A stretch of DNA of 64,000 bases, from contig NZ_AP024469.1 of the NCBI RefSeq assembly GCF_016865365.1, forward strand, positions 1,952,501 to 2,016,500, read 5' to 3'. Position 1 is the first letter of the stretch, and every line of letters starts with the position of its first letter. Position numbers and translations under genes: made by a program. Below, piece by piece: positions 27,188-38,385 of this stretch. The stretch comes from Geobacter sp. SVR. GTDB lineage: Bacteria; Desulfobacterota; Desulfuromonadia; Geobacterales; Pseudopelobacteraceae. The notes under the pieces were generated by a model. That model did not search any database, had not been told where the DNA came from, and saw only the letters and a program-made list of their open reading frames with translations.

Positions 27188-28735
27188 TCAATCGGGAAAA
27201 TCCTGGTTCCCTGGAGCATCTTGAAGCGCCGGAACCTGAATGGCACAGACGCAGCCCCGGCCGGGAGCGGAATCGATGGTGAACGCCCCCCCCAGCAGAT
27301 TGATCCGCTGCATTACGTGAAACAGGCCGAACGAGTTGTTTGCAGTAGCCGTGGCTTCATGCCGTTCCCTGTCAAAGCCCTGCCCATTGTCCTGAACACG
27401 TATCTCCAACTGCATGCCGTCGCAGGACATGTTCAGGGAAACATGGCTTGCCGCTGCATGTTTCACGATATTTATGAGCAATTCCCTGACAATACGGTAG
27501 AGGGTGGAGCGCAAGGATACGGAAAGTTCGGGCAGAGGCTGAGGCGCGTCGATATGCACGGAAAACCCGTGCATGTTTCCCATGTCATTGGCAAGTTTTG
27601 AAAGCGCCGGCACCAACCCCAGTTTTTGCAACACGGGAGGGCTTATCAGGATGGTGCGCGCCCTGATTTCTTCTATGGTGGCGGTCAGCAGGGTGGACAT
27701 CTCCCGGAAGCGGTCGTTCCCTCCCGACAGGCTTTTGGACAACCGATCCAGATTGATCTTCAGCAGTGCCAGGTTCTGGCCGACATCATCGTGCAGCCAG
27801 GCGGCCAGCCTTCTGCCCTCCCGTTCCTCGGTCAGGCACAGCTCCTCGGTCAAAGCGCTGAGCCGTTCCTGAAAGGCGAGCAGGCGCCGTTCGGTCTCCA
27901 TGCGCATGGCCAGCTCAAGGTTCAAAGCCTCGGTGCGCTGAACCACCACCCGTTCCAGGGTCTCTCCGAACGACCGCAGTTCCGCTTCATTCTTTTTGTG
28001 CAGGGTGATGTCGCTGTGAACGGTAATGATCCGGGCAGGCCGTCCGTCCGGTTCCCATCTGAGTACGGTACATCGGGCCAGCACCCAGATCAGGTCCCCC
28101 ATTTTGTGACGCATGCGGTACTCGAGCTCCACACGGTTGCAACCGCCGGCAAGTATTTTTTCATAGGCGGTTGTCACCTGGTCTCTGTCCTCATCGTAAA
28201 TGAGCGCGTGCCAGTCCCTGATGTCGTCTCCGATTTCGTGACGTCCGTACCCGAGCATCTCCTTCCAGTGCGGCGAGCAGGAGGGCTGATCGCTGGTGAT
28301 GTCCCAATCCCAGACACCGTCTCCGCTGCCGCTGAGAGCAAAGCGCCAGCGTTCTTCGTCAGCCTGTACGTTCTTTTCCCGGGTGAGCTGCTGGGTAATA
28401 TCGTCAACAGTAGCCAGGACGAAGATCTCCGGGCCGAAATCTGCGGCGCAGGTGCGGAGGCGGACTTCACGCTCTCCCAGGACGGTCCTGTGGGTGCTTC
28501 TGATGCTGTGTTCGATCCCTTTGGCAGCCAGGTTGAGTTCGGCCATGGTCACTATCGGATGATTGGTGTCCAGATCGGTCAGACACGGCAGGTTTCGGGA
28601 AGAGCCGTCAAACCCGTAATAGCTGCAGGCGGCGGGGTTGGCCTGGACAATGCGGCCGGTACCAGCCATGATCATGATCTGGGGAACGGTATTATTCCTG
28701 AAAAAATCGTAAAAAACCGGGGAGGAAGGCTGCAT
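27188..28735 (-). CDS. PAS-containing NarX-type sensor histidine kinase
   Basis: 515 residues, no membrane helix, so cytoplasmic. Two PAS domains (about 10-120 and 140-265; the second has WDWDITSD and a PAC tail RIITVHSDIT), a coiled coil, a HisKA_3 domain with LHDDVGQNLALL (His315), and an ATP-binding domain (VRELLINIVKHAAAS, QDNGQGF). It pairs with the NarL-type regulator directly downstream. The signal is unknown; PAS domains could hold a redox or gas ligand. Confidence 0.92.
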   Translation of the reverse strand: MQPSSPVFYDFFRNNTVPQIMIMAGTGRIVQANPAACSYYGFDGSSRNLPCLTDLDTNHPIVTMAELNLAAKGIEHSIRSTHRTVLGEREVRLRTCAADFGPEIFVLATVDDITQQLTREKNVQADEERWRFALSGSGDGVWDWDITSDQPSCSPHWKEMLGYGRHEIGDDIRDWHALIYDEDRDQVTTAYEKILAGGCNRVELEYRMRHKMGDLIWVLARCTVLRWEPDGRPARIITVHSDITLHKKNEAELRSFGETLERVVVQRTEALNLELAMRMETERRLLAFQERLSALTEELCLTEEREGRRLAAWLHDDVGQNLALLKINLDRLSKSLSGGNDRFREMSTLLTATIEEIRARTILISPPVLQKLGLVPALSKLANDMGNMHGFSVHIDAPQPLPELSVSLRSTLYRIVRELLINIVKHAAASHVSLNMSCDGMQLEIRVQDNGQGFDRERHEATATANNSFGLFHVMQRINLLGGAFTIDSAPGRGCVCAIQVPALQDAPGNQDFPD

Positions 28736-28826
28736 GGGAGCTCTCCTGAGGGTAAAGGTTCTTCACCTTACCATTCACTGCTCATCATTCACAAGCTGTT
28801 CAGAAAGTGACGATCCTGAAATCAGA

Positions 28827-28860
28827 GCGCCCCACCTCTCACATGAGAGATGGGGCGTTT
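28827..28860 (+). terminator. Hairpin between the sensory island and the EPS cluster
   Basis: CGCCCCA.CTCTC and GAGAG.TGGGGCG pair around ACAT, followed by TTT. It stands in the 235-bp gap upstream of the minus-strand PAS kinase gene; read on the minus strand it could stop EPS-side read-through. Confidence 0.55.
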
Positions 28861-28970
28861 ACGAGCTGCTGCAGGCTGCACGGCCTCTTGGGCCAGTTGT
28901 TGGGGTGGGGGGATTTATGAGATCGGCGCCAGGTTCTGGAGAGGGCGGAAAAAATTAATCGCTTGAAAAC

Positions 28971-29666
28971 TCAGGGGAAGCTGGAATCAAGCAGCTCCTC
29001 CAGCGATGGGACGATGCAGGTCGCCTGGGTGAGGTATTCCCGAGGATAGCTGTTGGTAACGGCAACAACCTGCAGGCCGGCCCCCCGAGCTGATGAAATG
29101 CCGGCCGGGGTGTCTTCTATGGCGATAGTGCGTGCCGGGGTGAGTGCTCCTGCCGGGTTGCGCGCTTTCAGCTTCTCAAAGGCAAGACGGTAGCTCTCCG
29201 GATCAGGCTTGCTCTTGGAGACGTCGTCCGCAGTGACGATGACCTCAAAGCAGTCGCTGATGCCGAGCGTGCCGAGAATGGGGTCGATGTCACAGCGGAG
29301 AGCGCCGCTGCTGATGGCGATCGGGATACGATGCGCGCGCAGCTTTCTGATGAGTGCCACGACTCCGGGATAGGGGGCAATGCCGCTCCGGATGATATCC
29401 TGAAAGATATTCGCTTTCCGGTCTATCAGGGTGTGCAGCTCTTGCGTTGTCAGCCCTTTGCCTTGGGTGGAAAATGCCTCGATGAAGGCGTCCCGATCGT
29501 CGAATCCCATGTAGGTATCGACGTATTCCTGCCAGGAGAACCCTGAATCCAGCGGTTCGAGCACCTTTTGAAATGCCTGGTAATGAAGTGGTTCGGTATC
29601 AACGATTATGCCGTCGAAATCAAAGATGAAACACCCTGCCTCTATTCCGTTCTGAAATTTTACCAT
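28971..29666 (-). CDS. HAD-family phosphatase/phosphomutase (beta-PGM-like)
   Basis: 231 residues. HAD motif I FDFDGIIVDTEP, cap domain with GFDDRDAF, motif II AISSGA, motif III Lys in SKSKPDPESY, motif IV IEDTPAGISSARGAGL. This is the subfamily of beta-phosphoglucomutases and sugar-phosphate phosphatases. It overlaps the PAP2 gene by 7 bp, at the end of the exopolysaccharide operon, so a sugar-phosphate substrate is plausible. Confidence 0.88.
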   Translation of the reverse strand: MVKFQNGIEAGCFIFDFDGIIVDTEPLHYQAFQKVLEPLDSGFSWQEYVDTYMGFDDRDAFIEAFSTQGKGLTTQELHTLIDRKANIFQDIIRSGIAPYPGVVALIRKLRAHRIPIAISSGALRCDIDPILGTLGISDCFEVIVTADDVSKSKPDPESYRLAFEKLKARNPAGALTPARTIAIEDTPAGISSARGAGLQVVAVTNSYPREYLTQATCIVPSLEELLDSSFP

Positions 29667-30466
29667 TTCCCCACCAGTGCCAGGCCCGCGCCACTTTCGT
29701 AGGTCTGCGGGGCTATGGCAAGTTTATTTCCTGATACATGATACTGTACAACGACCCGGCCGCACAACTCTCCCAGAAGGGCTCCGAATACGACATCACT
29801 CGCCCAGTGCTTGTTTTCCTGCATGCGCGAGAATCCAACAAAGGTTGCGGCGGAATAGTAAAGTGCCTTCACGGGGATGCTTTCCGTCGTGGCAGACATC
29901 ACTGACGCCAATGCAAAAGAGCTGGAAGTATGCATCGACGGGAAGGAATCGTAATCATTTTTGAACCCGAATGGTTTAAAGTCCCCTTTATGTGCAGTTA
30001 CAGTGGGCCTTCCTCTGCCCGTGGCTTCCTTGATGATGAATGTCGATGCATCGGCAAGGATCAGGGCTTCACCGACCATCTCGCCGGTCTCTTTCCATTT
30101 GGGCGAGTCGGCCGCTATGCCGAGTCCGTACATGCCGGCGGCAATGCCGAGATGCAGTATCGGATTACCGATCGTTGAGCCTATGTTGGTAGCCTTATCA
30201 ACGCCGGCACTCTTGACGGTTTGCAGTTTTTCGAAAATTTCCTTGTCGAAGATATACGTCAGGGATGTGGCGGTAACAACTCCCAGGGTTGCCGCAATGT
30301 TTTCTCTCTGTACCGGCTGTGAGAGCAGGCTGATCGTTTCGTCCTTCAATCGGACTGCGGCCATGACCACTTCATCAGCCGGTGAAAACCCCTCGTTATC
30401 CGCCGCAAAAACGGGTGATGAAAAGAGCGGGAAGAAAAGGAGAACAGTCAGTATTCTTTTAATCAA
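29660..30466 (-). CDS. PAP2-family membrane-associated phosphatase
   Basis: 268 residues, TTG start overlapping the VanZ stop (TTGA), with GAGG upstream. Signal peptide ending FAADN. PAP2 motifs are intact: KEATGRGRP, PSMHTSSS and SRMQENKHWASD. Family reaction: hydrolysis of lipid or sugar phosphates; in polysaccharide clusters these may recycle undecaprenyl pyrophosphate. Likely periplasmic active site. Confidence 0.9.
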   Translation of the reverse strand: MIKRILTVLLFFPLFSSPVFAADNEGFSPADEVVMAAVRLKDETISLLSQPVQRENIAATLGVVTATSLTYIFDKEIFEKLQTVKSAGVDKATNIGSTIGNPILHLGIAAGMYGLGIAADSPKWKETGEMVGEALILADASTFIIKEATGRGRPTVTAHKGDFKPFGFKNDYDSFPSMHTSSSFALASVMSATTESIPVKALYYSAATFVGFSRMQENKHWASDVVFGALLGELCGRVVVQYHVSGNKLAIAPQTYESGAGLALVGKW

Positions 30467-30843
30467 CGTCTGCCTCGGTACTTTACCATAAGTATTAGAA
30501 ATGCAGTGGCCAACAGGGCCCCAAGGGCATCCGCTTCAAAATCGCGAATGTCCGCTTCCCGGCTGGTGGTGAACAATCCCTGAAAAATCTCTATCAGTCC
30601 TCCGCAGATGATAGCCGAAACCAAGCCGATCTGGCAGGCTTTTTTCAGGGAGGTCTGCATGATCAGACAGGTAATTGCTATAAGCAGACACATCACCCCC
30701 AGGGAAAAGGCGTGTTGAAATTTATCCCATCCCCAAAACCCCTCCACATGGGGAGGTGACGGTATCAGCGAAAAATAGAGAAGCGCAGCGGTCCAAGTTA
30801 TCGCCGCTATCATCCAGGGGATATGTCGCCGCTCAGGTGTCAT
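30463..30843 (-). CDS. VanZ-like membrane protein
   Basis: 126 residues with four predicted helices. WGWDKFQHAFSLGVM and IEIFQGLFTTSREADIRDFEADALGALLA carry the VanZ pattern, including the RxxDxxDxxAN-like segment. Function unproven; often found in polysaccharide loci. It overlaps the Wzz gene by 11 bp and the PAP2 gene by 4 bp. Confidence 0.85.
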   Translation of the reverse strand: MTPERRHIPWMIAAITWTAALLYFSLIPSPPHVEGFWGWDKFQHAFSLGVMCLLIAITCLIMQTSLKKACQIGLVSAIICGGLIEIFQGLFTTSREADIRDFEADALGALLATAFLILMVKYRGRR

Positions 30844-32089
30844 TGCGCTTGATTCGAAGAAGAGAGGTCTTGATGTCGCGTATGATCAGTGCATCCTGGG
30901 GAGACACCTTTGCAAGATACTCCTGGATGAACACAATGAAAATAGAAATAAAGAAGGCGGCGACGATTGATAAACCGACAATGAGCGAGCGCCTCGGTTT
31001 GCTCTTCTTCAGGGGGGGCACCGCCTCGTCAAGTACCTGCAGACTCGACGAATCCTTGGCCTCATTGATTTTTGCTATCTCGAACTGTTTGGTGAGCTGT
31101 TCGAAAATAGCTTCCTGAATCTTCAGCTCCCGCAGTTTGCGGACATACTCGACCCCCAGGGAAGGCACATTGCCCACGGAAGGAATCACATCCATCCCGC
31201 CACGGCCGGTCAGACTGCCGAGCTGACTTTTGAGTTTGCCGAGCGCAGCCTGAACGATCCTGACTTCGTTGCTTTCATCAGTCATGGAGTTCCGTAATGC
31301 GGCCAGCTGCACTTCCTTTGCGGTTATGTCGGCTTTCAGGCGGGCAATACCCTCGATTGCGGCAGTGGCCTGGGAGTCCGCCTTGATGGTCTTGTATTGT
31401 TCCTGAAACGATTTCATGTCGTTTTCGGCAGTGCGCAGATCCTGTTTGACGACTTCCAGGCGCTTCTCGAGAAAGATCCTTTCCGAACCTGCCTTGGAGA
31501 GATTCAACTGTACACTGCGGCGGCTGAGTTCTTCAACAAAAGTATTGGCCAGCAGCGCCGCTTTTCGAGGATCCCTGCTGTCAGCCTCGATGCTGATGAT
31601 GCCATCTTTACTTGTCTTGAAGCGTACGATACCGGTCAATGTGGATCTGGCCTCGTCCACATCTTTTTTCTTCAATTCCTTCAGCAGATCGAGCTTATTG
31701 ATAACCGCGTCCGCCACGGAACGGCTTTTCAGTATTCCAAGATAAAGGTCGGAGGACCCCCCTCCCAGCCCCATGCCGCTTGCCAGGCCAGCCAGACCGC
31801 CGGCCTGACCGAGCAGGGCCGACAAGCCGCCTGATGAGTCTTTCTGGGGGGGCAGAATCTTTGCAGTGGCGGTATATATGTTTTTGAGAGTCAGCGAGTA
31901 ACAGAGGGAAATGATCGCTGCCGCCATGCAGAGTTTGATGATGAAGGCCTTCCGTTTCACGACAATCAGCATCAGCTCCAGCAGATTGATGTCCTGTTCA
32001 TCGGGAAGGTAGCCGGGAGAGCGGAGCAGGGTGGTCGTATCGCTCACCTGCACAAGAGAAGGTTTGTCTGTTAGTTTTTTATCTGTCAT
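30833..32089 (-). CDS. Wzz-type polysaccharide chain-length determinant
   Basis: 418 residues. A membrane helix near 50-70 (IIKLCMAAAIISLCYSLTL) and another at about 375-395 enclose a long coiled-coil periplasmic region (RIFLEKRLEVVKQDLRTAENDMKSF). Proline-rich PPLKKSKPRRS precedes the last helix. It lacks a tyrosine kinase domain. It controls length or export of a surface polysaccharide. It lies 7 bp after the Wza-like gene. Confidence 0.9.
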   Translation of the reverse strand: MTDKKLTDKPSLVQVSDTTTLLRSPGYLPDEQDINLLELMLIVVKRKAFIIKLCMAAAIISLCYSLTLKNIYTATAKILPPQKDSSGGLSALLGQAGGLAGLASGMGLGGGSSDLYLGILKSRSVADAVINKLDLLKELKKKDVDEARSTLTGIVRFKTSKDGIISIEADSRDPRKAALLANTFVEELSRRSVQLNLSKAGSERIFLEKRLEVVKQDLRTAENDMKSFQEQYKTIKADSQATAAIEGIARLKADITAKEVQLAALRNSMTDESNEVRIVQAALGKLKSQLGSLTGRGGMDVIPSVGNVPSLGVEYVRKLRELKIQEAIFEQLTKQFEIAKINEAKDSSSLQVLDEAVPPLKKSKPRRSLIVGLSIVAAFFISIFIVFIQEYLAKVSPQDALIIRDIKTSLLRIKRNDT

Positions 32090-32096
32090 ATCAGCC

Positions 32097-34925
32097 CTAT
32101 TTGAACCAAAGGAATACCGTACCGGCCGTCAGAGCCACTTGTGAAAGTATGGTGGTGATATCCTTTATGTCGCGAAGCCAGGCGGTACGCTCAAGCTTCT
32201 GCGGCACAACCAGCGTGTCGCCGGGATCCATGAACGTGGACATGAAACTGCCGAAATTCCATGTGCGGGTCTCGTCGCTCCATTTGATACCGAACGATGA
32301 CTGCTGTCTGCTGTACACTGAACCATCCGCCCTGATGATATACATGTCCGAATCTTCGGCATCCCGGGTCGGTCCGCCGGCTTTGGAAAGGTATGCCCCC
32401 ACATCGGAAGTCTGCGGGAGGTGGACGAAGGTCGTCGGATTGTAGACCTGCCCCATCACGTTGACCACATTCGGGCGGGAGGGGATTTCGATGATGTCGC
32501 CCCCCTCCATTTCGAGATCATAGGTGCTCTTCTTCAGCTCTTCCAGTTTTGACAGCCTGATGACGATACGCCCCTCGGCTTTGAGGTTCCTGAGGCGCTC
32601 GAGACTTTTCAGCAGGCCCTCCAGAGCTGCCCTGGTCCCCTCCAGTTCTTCCTTTGAAGCCGCTACGTACGACAGTGCTGCCTGCTTTTGCAGAATGTCC
32701 TTTTCGGTGCGGATTATGACTTCATCCATGCGTTTCTGCTGGATTTCCTTTACCGAGCGGCGCGTGAACCTGGAGCCTTTCAGATAGGCTTTGTCGGTGT
32801 AGCCGCCAGCCCGCTCGATGACCGAACTGATCCTTTCTCCCCGCGTGACGGAGTATACACCGGGAAAGCGCACTTCGCCTCTCAGGGTGACGAATTTGTC
32901 CGTTGCTTCGACCCAGTCGGCAATCCCGCGTACGATCAGGACATCGTCCGCCTGCAGCGGCATATTCTGTTGCGGATCCCCGTTGATTGCTTTGGCCAGA
33001 TTGAGCGTTACACGGGTTGACAGCGCCTTGTCCCCGGCTATCACCACCCTGGTGAGTTCGGCGGTATCGAGGATGGCATTGCGCTTGGTGCTGCCTGCTG
33101 CAGCAATCAGATCTCGTATCGTCATTCCCGGATAAAAATCATATGCTCCCGGCGACATGACATAGCCGTTGATGGCAACCTTCGGTTTTTCCTGCATCTC
33201 CCAGCGGGAGAACACCCGGATGGTATCCTGTTCTTTCAGCTCGATGTTGTCGTGGCTGTCTCCACTCAGGGCCTTGCGGAGGTTGAAGGTAAGAATCTCC
33301 CTGTGGTAATCGGGCGCAGCCAGCCGTGTCACCTCTGCCGCTTCGAGATATGACTCGGGCAGCAGATCGGAAAAATCGCCGATCAGATCCTTGACGCGCA
33401 TTCCCTGCTTGAACTGGTATTCCCCCGCCCTGGCCACGTTGCCGCGCAGTACGACCACATCGCGGACCGCTTCCTGCACCGGAAATACCTTGACCATATC
33501 CCGATCGAGTACCTCGGCACTTTGCAGCACGCGGTCTTTCTGCTCATCTTTGAGCTGGTAATCCAGCACGATTTTTGCGGTATTGTTCGCAACGCGTTCG
33601 ACCTGGATTCTGCCGGTATAGCCGCTGGCGGTTATGCCTCCTGCCATTTGAATAACCTCAGCCAACGAAGCCTTTCCCTTCAGTTCGTATATGGCCGGCC
33701 GTTTGACCTCCCCGGCCACGGCTGCAACAGGACCGATCACCGGCACCAGGATCGTGTCGCCGTTCTGGAGACGCACATCCTGACTGCGGTCTCCGGTAAG
33801 AAGCATCTCATACAGGTCGATCTCGGTTACGAGCTTGCCGTCGCGCATCAACCTTACATTGCGCAGGGAGCCGTTGCGGGATGGTCCGCCCGCAGCGGAA
33901 AGGGCGTTGATCAGGGTTGCCTGTGAGCTTATGGGGATGCTGCCGGGAGTTTCCACCTCGCCGACCACGAAAACCTGGATGGTGCGTGTCTTGCCGAGGG
34001 TGACATTGAAGTTGTAGTTTTTGTAGTATCGTGCAATTGCCCTGTCGATGGCATCACGCGCCTGATCATACGAAAGGCCCGCAACCACCACCACACCGAT
34101 CTTCGGTATCGTGACCTGGCCGTTCCGGTCGATGGAAAGCTCGTGTCGCGCACTCAAAGAACCCCAGATCGTAAGGTTGAGCGTGTCACCGGGGCCGAGC
34201 GCATAGCTGCCGCTGACCGGCAGGTCCTGGCCGTTCAGGACTTGCGAGCTGTTTTTGAAGAAGTCGTAGCCGAACTGGCGCAACTCTCTTTTGAACGGTT
34301 CGGGTTCGACCTTGTCCTGCATCGTCAATTTCTTCTTTGAGAAAAGGTTTTCAAGTGTGGAGCTTAGTTCTTCGGCCGGCAGCGGGGTGGCGAATCTCTC
34401 GTCGGATAGTATCTTCTCGGCTTTTTTCCGGGACTTGTAGGCGGTAACCTGAACGCAATAGGGCTGATGATTCTTGAGCTCCCTGATGACAAAGGAATCA
34501 GCGGAACCCACCTCCACGGGTTTTAGGGAACTCGGGTCCATTCCCCAGCTGACCACGTACTTCAGTTGCCCCTCTTCCACTGTCTGGTGGTAATTGACCA
34601 AGAGCCACGACAGTTTCAACTGGCCGTCTCCGGGGACCACTTTCAGCACGATCTTCGGCTTTTTGGCCGCATTGGTGATCTCCTGGTTGCCGGAGACCGG
34701 CTGATCGTTCTTCTCGGTCAGCGCTTTCAACTCGTCCATATCCGAGCTGGGAGCCGTAGTTCCCCTGATGCTCGACTCACCCGGAAAAAGATCCGTTTTC
34801 AGGTTGTCGCTGAATTTTTTTTGATCCAATGCTTTCTGTATTTCGTCTTCAGGGGCTGAAAAGGCGTGGCTTGCAGTCACGAGCAGCACTATCAGGACAA
34901 GGCACCATTTCACACATACATGCAT
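32097..34925 (-). CDS. Wza-like outer-membrane polysaccharide export protein, multi-SLBB
   Basis: 942 residues, longer than classical Wza (about 380) because of several SLBB repeats. Signal peptide (VLIVLLVTASHAFSA), a fibronectin-like region at about 85-165, a Poly_export domain starting at YALGPGDTLNLTIWG (about 240), then SLBB domains with VVGEVETPGSI, AVAGEVKRPAIYEL, VLRGNVARAGEY, INGYVMSPGAYDF and LRGEVRFPGVY; a hydrophobic C-terminus follows. It forms the export channel and works with the Wzz protein. No lipobox Cys was seen. First gene of the EPS operon. Confidence 0.9.
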   Translation of the reverse strand: MHVCVKWCLVLIVLLVTASHAFSAPEDEIQKALDQKKFSDNLKTDLFPGESSIRGTTAPSSDMDELKALTEKNDQPVSGNQEITNAAKKPKIVLKVVPGDGQLKLSWLLVNYHQTVEEGQLKYVVSWGMDPSSLKPVEVGSADSFVIRELKNHQPYCVQVTAYKSRKKAEKILSDERFATPLPAEELSSTLENLFSKKKLTMQDKVEPEPFKRELRQFGYDFFKNSSQVLNGQDLPVSGSYALGPGDTLNLTIWGSLSARHELSIDRNGQVTIPKIGVVVVAGLSYDQARDAIDRAIARYYKNYNFNVTLGKTRTIQVFVVGEVETPGSIPISSQATLINALSAAGGPSRNGSLRNVRLMRDGKLVTEIDLYEMLLTGDRSQDVRLQNGDTILVPVIGPVAAVAGEVKRPAIYELKGKASLAEVIQMAGGITASGYTGRIQVERVANNTAKIVLDYQLKDEQKDRVLQSAEVLDRDMVKVFPVQEAVRDVVVLRGNVARAGEYQFKQGMRVKDLIGDFSDLLPESYLEAAEVTRLAAPDYHREILTFNLRKALSGDSHDNIELKEQDTIRVFSRWEMQEKPKVAINGYVMSPGAYDFYPGMTIRDLIAAAGSTKRNAILDTAELTRVVIAGDKALSTRVTLNLAKAINGDPQQNMPLQADDVLIVRGIADWVEATDKFVTLRGEVRFPGVYSVTRGERISSVIERAGGYTDKAYLKGSRFTRRSVKEIQQKRMDEVIIRTEKDILQKQAALSYVAASKEELEGTRAALEGLLKSLERLRNLKAEGRIVIRLSKLEELKKSTYDLEMEGGDIIEIPSRPNVVNVMGQVYNPTTFVHLPQTSDVGAYLSKAGGPTRDAEDSDMYIIRADGSVYSRQQSSFGIKWSDETRTWNFGSFMSTFMDPGDTLVVPQKLERTAWLRDIKDITTILSQVALTAGTVFLWFK

Positions 34926-36249
<1,324 letters not shown>

Positions 36250-36268
36250 GGATAAGCCGTACCACACG

Positions 36269-36296
36269 AGAGGGGGAATGTTCCCCCTCTTTTTTC
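36269..36296 (+). terminator. Intrinsic terminator between gap and pgk
   Basis: AGAGGGGG (36269-36276) pairs with CCCCCTCT (36283-36290) around AATGTT, followed by TTTTT. It lies 20 bp after the gap stop and about 22 bp before the pgk start, so gap can be transcribed in excess of pgk-tpiA. Confidence 0.85.
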
Positions 36297-36317
36297 AATT
36301 CTTTTATGGAGGACAGC

Positions 36318-37517
36318 ATGCCGATTCGCTACATTGACCAGGTCAAGGACCTGAAGGACAAAAAGGTATTCATTCGGGTCGACTTCAATGTCCCGCAGGA
36401 CGACAAGGGCAACATCACCGAGGATACCCGCATAGTCGGCGCCGTACCGACCATAAAGTACGCCATGGAGCAGGGAGCGAAGGTTGTGCTGGCATCGCAC
36501 CTGGGGCGGCCGAAGGGTGAATTCAAGCCGAAATATACCATGGCGCCCGCCGCGAAACGCCTTTCGGAACTACTTGGGAAAAAGGTGCAGCAGGCACCGG
36601 ATTGTTTTGGCCCCGAGGTCGCCAAAATGATCGATACCATGAAGTCCGGCGAAGTGATCATGCTCGAAAATCTCAGGTTCTATCCCGGAGAAGAAAAAAA
36701 CGACGCCGAATTTGCCGGTAAGCTGGCCAATGGCTGCGAAATATACGTGAACGACGCTTTTGCCGTTTCTCACCGCGCCCACGCTTCGGTCGAGGCGATC
36801 ACCCAGGTGATTCCGGTCATTACGGCCGGGTTCCTGATGAGGAACGAGATGACCTTTTTCGACAAGGCCATGCAGAATCCGGTTCGCCCTCTGGTTGCTA
36901 TCCTGGGGGGAGCAAAGGTTTCCGGCAAGCTGGAAGTGCTCGAAACTCTCGTGAACAAGGTCGACAAGGTCGTAATCGGCGGCGGCATGGCATTTACCTT
37001 TCTCAAGGCAATGGGCTATTCGGTCGGCAAATCGCTCGTGGAGGATGAATTGATCCCCACAGCCAAGAAGATCATGGACAGGGCCAAAAAGAAGGGGGTC
37101 ATGTTCTATCTCCCGGTCGATTGTGTCGTAGCTAACGCCTTTGAAGCGAATGCCGCCAATTTCATTACTACGATTCAGGAGATACCGGCTGGCTGGATGG
37201 CGCTCGATATCGGACCTGCCTCGGCGACACTTTTCGCCGAAACCCTGCGGGACGCAAAAACAGTGATCTGGAACGGGCCGATGGGGGTGTTCGAGATGGA
37301 TGCCTTTGCCCGCGGCACCTTTGCCGTGGCCGAAGCGGTGGGGAATGCCTTTGCCACCACCATTATCGGCGGTGGCGATACCGATTCGGCGGTGCGCAAG
37401 GCAGGCGTCGACAACAAGGTGAGCTATATCTCCACAGGAGGGGGAGCATTCCTCGAACTCCTGGAAGGCAAGGTGTTGCCCGGCGTCAAAGCTCTCGATA
37501 TCAAACCGAAGAAATAG
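36318..37517 (+). CDS. pgk: Phosphoglycerate kinase
   Basis: 399 residues, usual length. I took ATG 36318 because GGAGG lies 5-10 nt upstream; the ATG at 36306 has none. Signature RVDFNVP near residue 22, [29 protein letters not shown], and the nucleotide-binding GPMGVFEM and GGGDTDSAV. Catalyses phosphate transfer between 1,3-bisphosphoglycerate and ADP. Confidence 0.98.
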   Translation: MPIRYIDQVKDLKDKKVFIRVDFNVPQDDKGNITEDTRIVGAVPTIKYAMEQGAKVVLASHLGRPKGEFKPKYTMAPAAKRLSELLGKKVQQAPDCFGPEVAKMIDTMKSGEVIMLENLRFYPGEEKNDAEFAGKLANGCEIYVNDAFAVSHRAHASVEAITQVIPVITAGFLMRNEMTFFDKAMQNPVRPLVAILGGAKVSGKLEVLETLVNKVDKVVIGGGMAFTFLKAMGYSVGKSLVEDELIPTAKKIMDRAKKKGVMFYLPVDCVVANAFEANAANFITTIQEIPAGWMALDIGPASATLFAETLRDAKTVIWNGPMGVFEMDAFARGTFAVAEAVGNAFATTIIGGGDTDSAVRKAGVDNKVSYISTGGGAFLELLEGKVLPGVKALDIKPKK

Positions 37518-37525
37518 GGGGAACA

Positions 37526-38281
37526 ATGCGTACGCCGGTCATTGCAGGGAACTGGAAACTTTTCAAGACCATCGGCGAGGCTACCTCCCTGGTGAGCGAA
37601 CTCAAGCCTCTGGTAGCAGGAGCAACAGGCGTCGAAATAGTCGTGGCCCCCGTATTCACCGCCCTGAGCCGCGTGGCGGATATCGCCGCCGGATCGAATG
37701 TGCAGGTTGCCGCTCAGGATTGCTTTTGGAAGGAAGAGGGGGCCTACACCGGAGAGGTGGCACCGAAGCTGTTGAAGGATGCCGGCTGCAGCCATGTGAT
37801 CATAGGGCATTCGGAGCGGCGCCAGTTTTTCGGGGAAACCGACCAGACGGTCAACAACAAGGCCAAGGCGGCTCTAGATGCCGGTTTGACAGCCATTGTC
37901 TGTGTGGGTGAAACCCTTGCCGAACGCGAGGCCGGCGTCACGTTCGCCGTCATAGGAAAACAGGTCAAAGAGGGATTGGCAGGGCTTTCCGTCGATAACC
38001 TCGCACGCGTCATCGTTGCCTATGAACCGGTCTGGGCCATCGGCACCGGCAAGACAGCCAGCGATGAGCAGGCCCAGGAGGTGCATGCCTCCATCCGTGC
38101 GCTCATCGGAGAACTTTTCGGTACCTCGGCTGCCGCGGAACTGCGTATTCTGTACGGCGGCAGCGTCAAGCCCGACAATGTCAAGGGACTGATGACCCAG
38201 GCTGATATTGACGGTGCCCTGGTTGGAGGGGCCAGCCTTGTGGCGGAGTCTTTCGCGGCTATCGTAAACTACGGGGCATGA
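37526..38281 (+). CDS. tpiA: Triosephosphate isomerase
   Basis: 251 residues, 8 bp after pgk. Catalytic Lys in GNWKLF, His in IIGHSERR, Glu in [15 protein letters not shown], phosphate loop YGGSVKPDN and GALVGGASL. Interconverts dihydroxyacetone phosphate and glyceraldehyde 3-phosphate. Same operon as pgk. Confidence 0.98.
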   Translation: MRTPVIAGNWKLFKTIGEATSLVSELKPLVAGATGVEIVVAPVFTALSRVADIAAGSNVQVAAQDCFWKEEGAYTGEVAPKLLKDAGCSHVIIGHSERRQFFGETDQTVNNKAKAALDAGLTAIVCVGETLAEREAGVTFAVIGKQVKEGLAGLSVDNLARVIVAYEPVWAIGTGKTASDEQAQEVHASIRALIGELFGTSAAAELRILYGGSVKPDNVKGLMTQADIDGALVGGASLVAESFAAIVNYGA

Positions 38282-38385
38282 TCGCGGCCGGAGTTCCCGC
38301 AACCGCCACTGTTCAATAAAAGCTTTACAATGATGGGCGCGCTGTGGTACATATTTTTTCTTATCAAGTAGGCAGGGGACGCAGA

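Noticed and set aside
28971-34925. Exopolysaccharide genes considered as a full capsule locus
   Set aside because: No glycosyltransferase, polymerase or flippase gene is present in the window.
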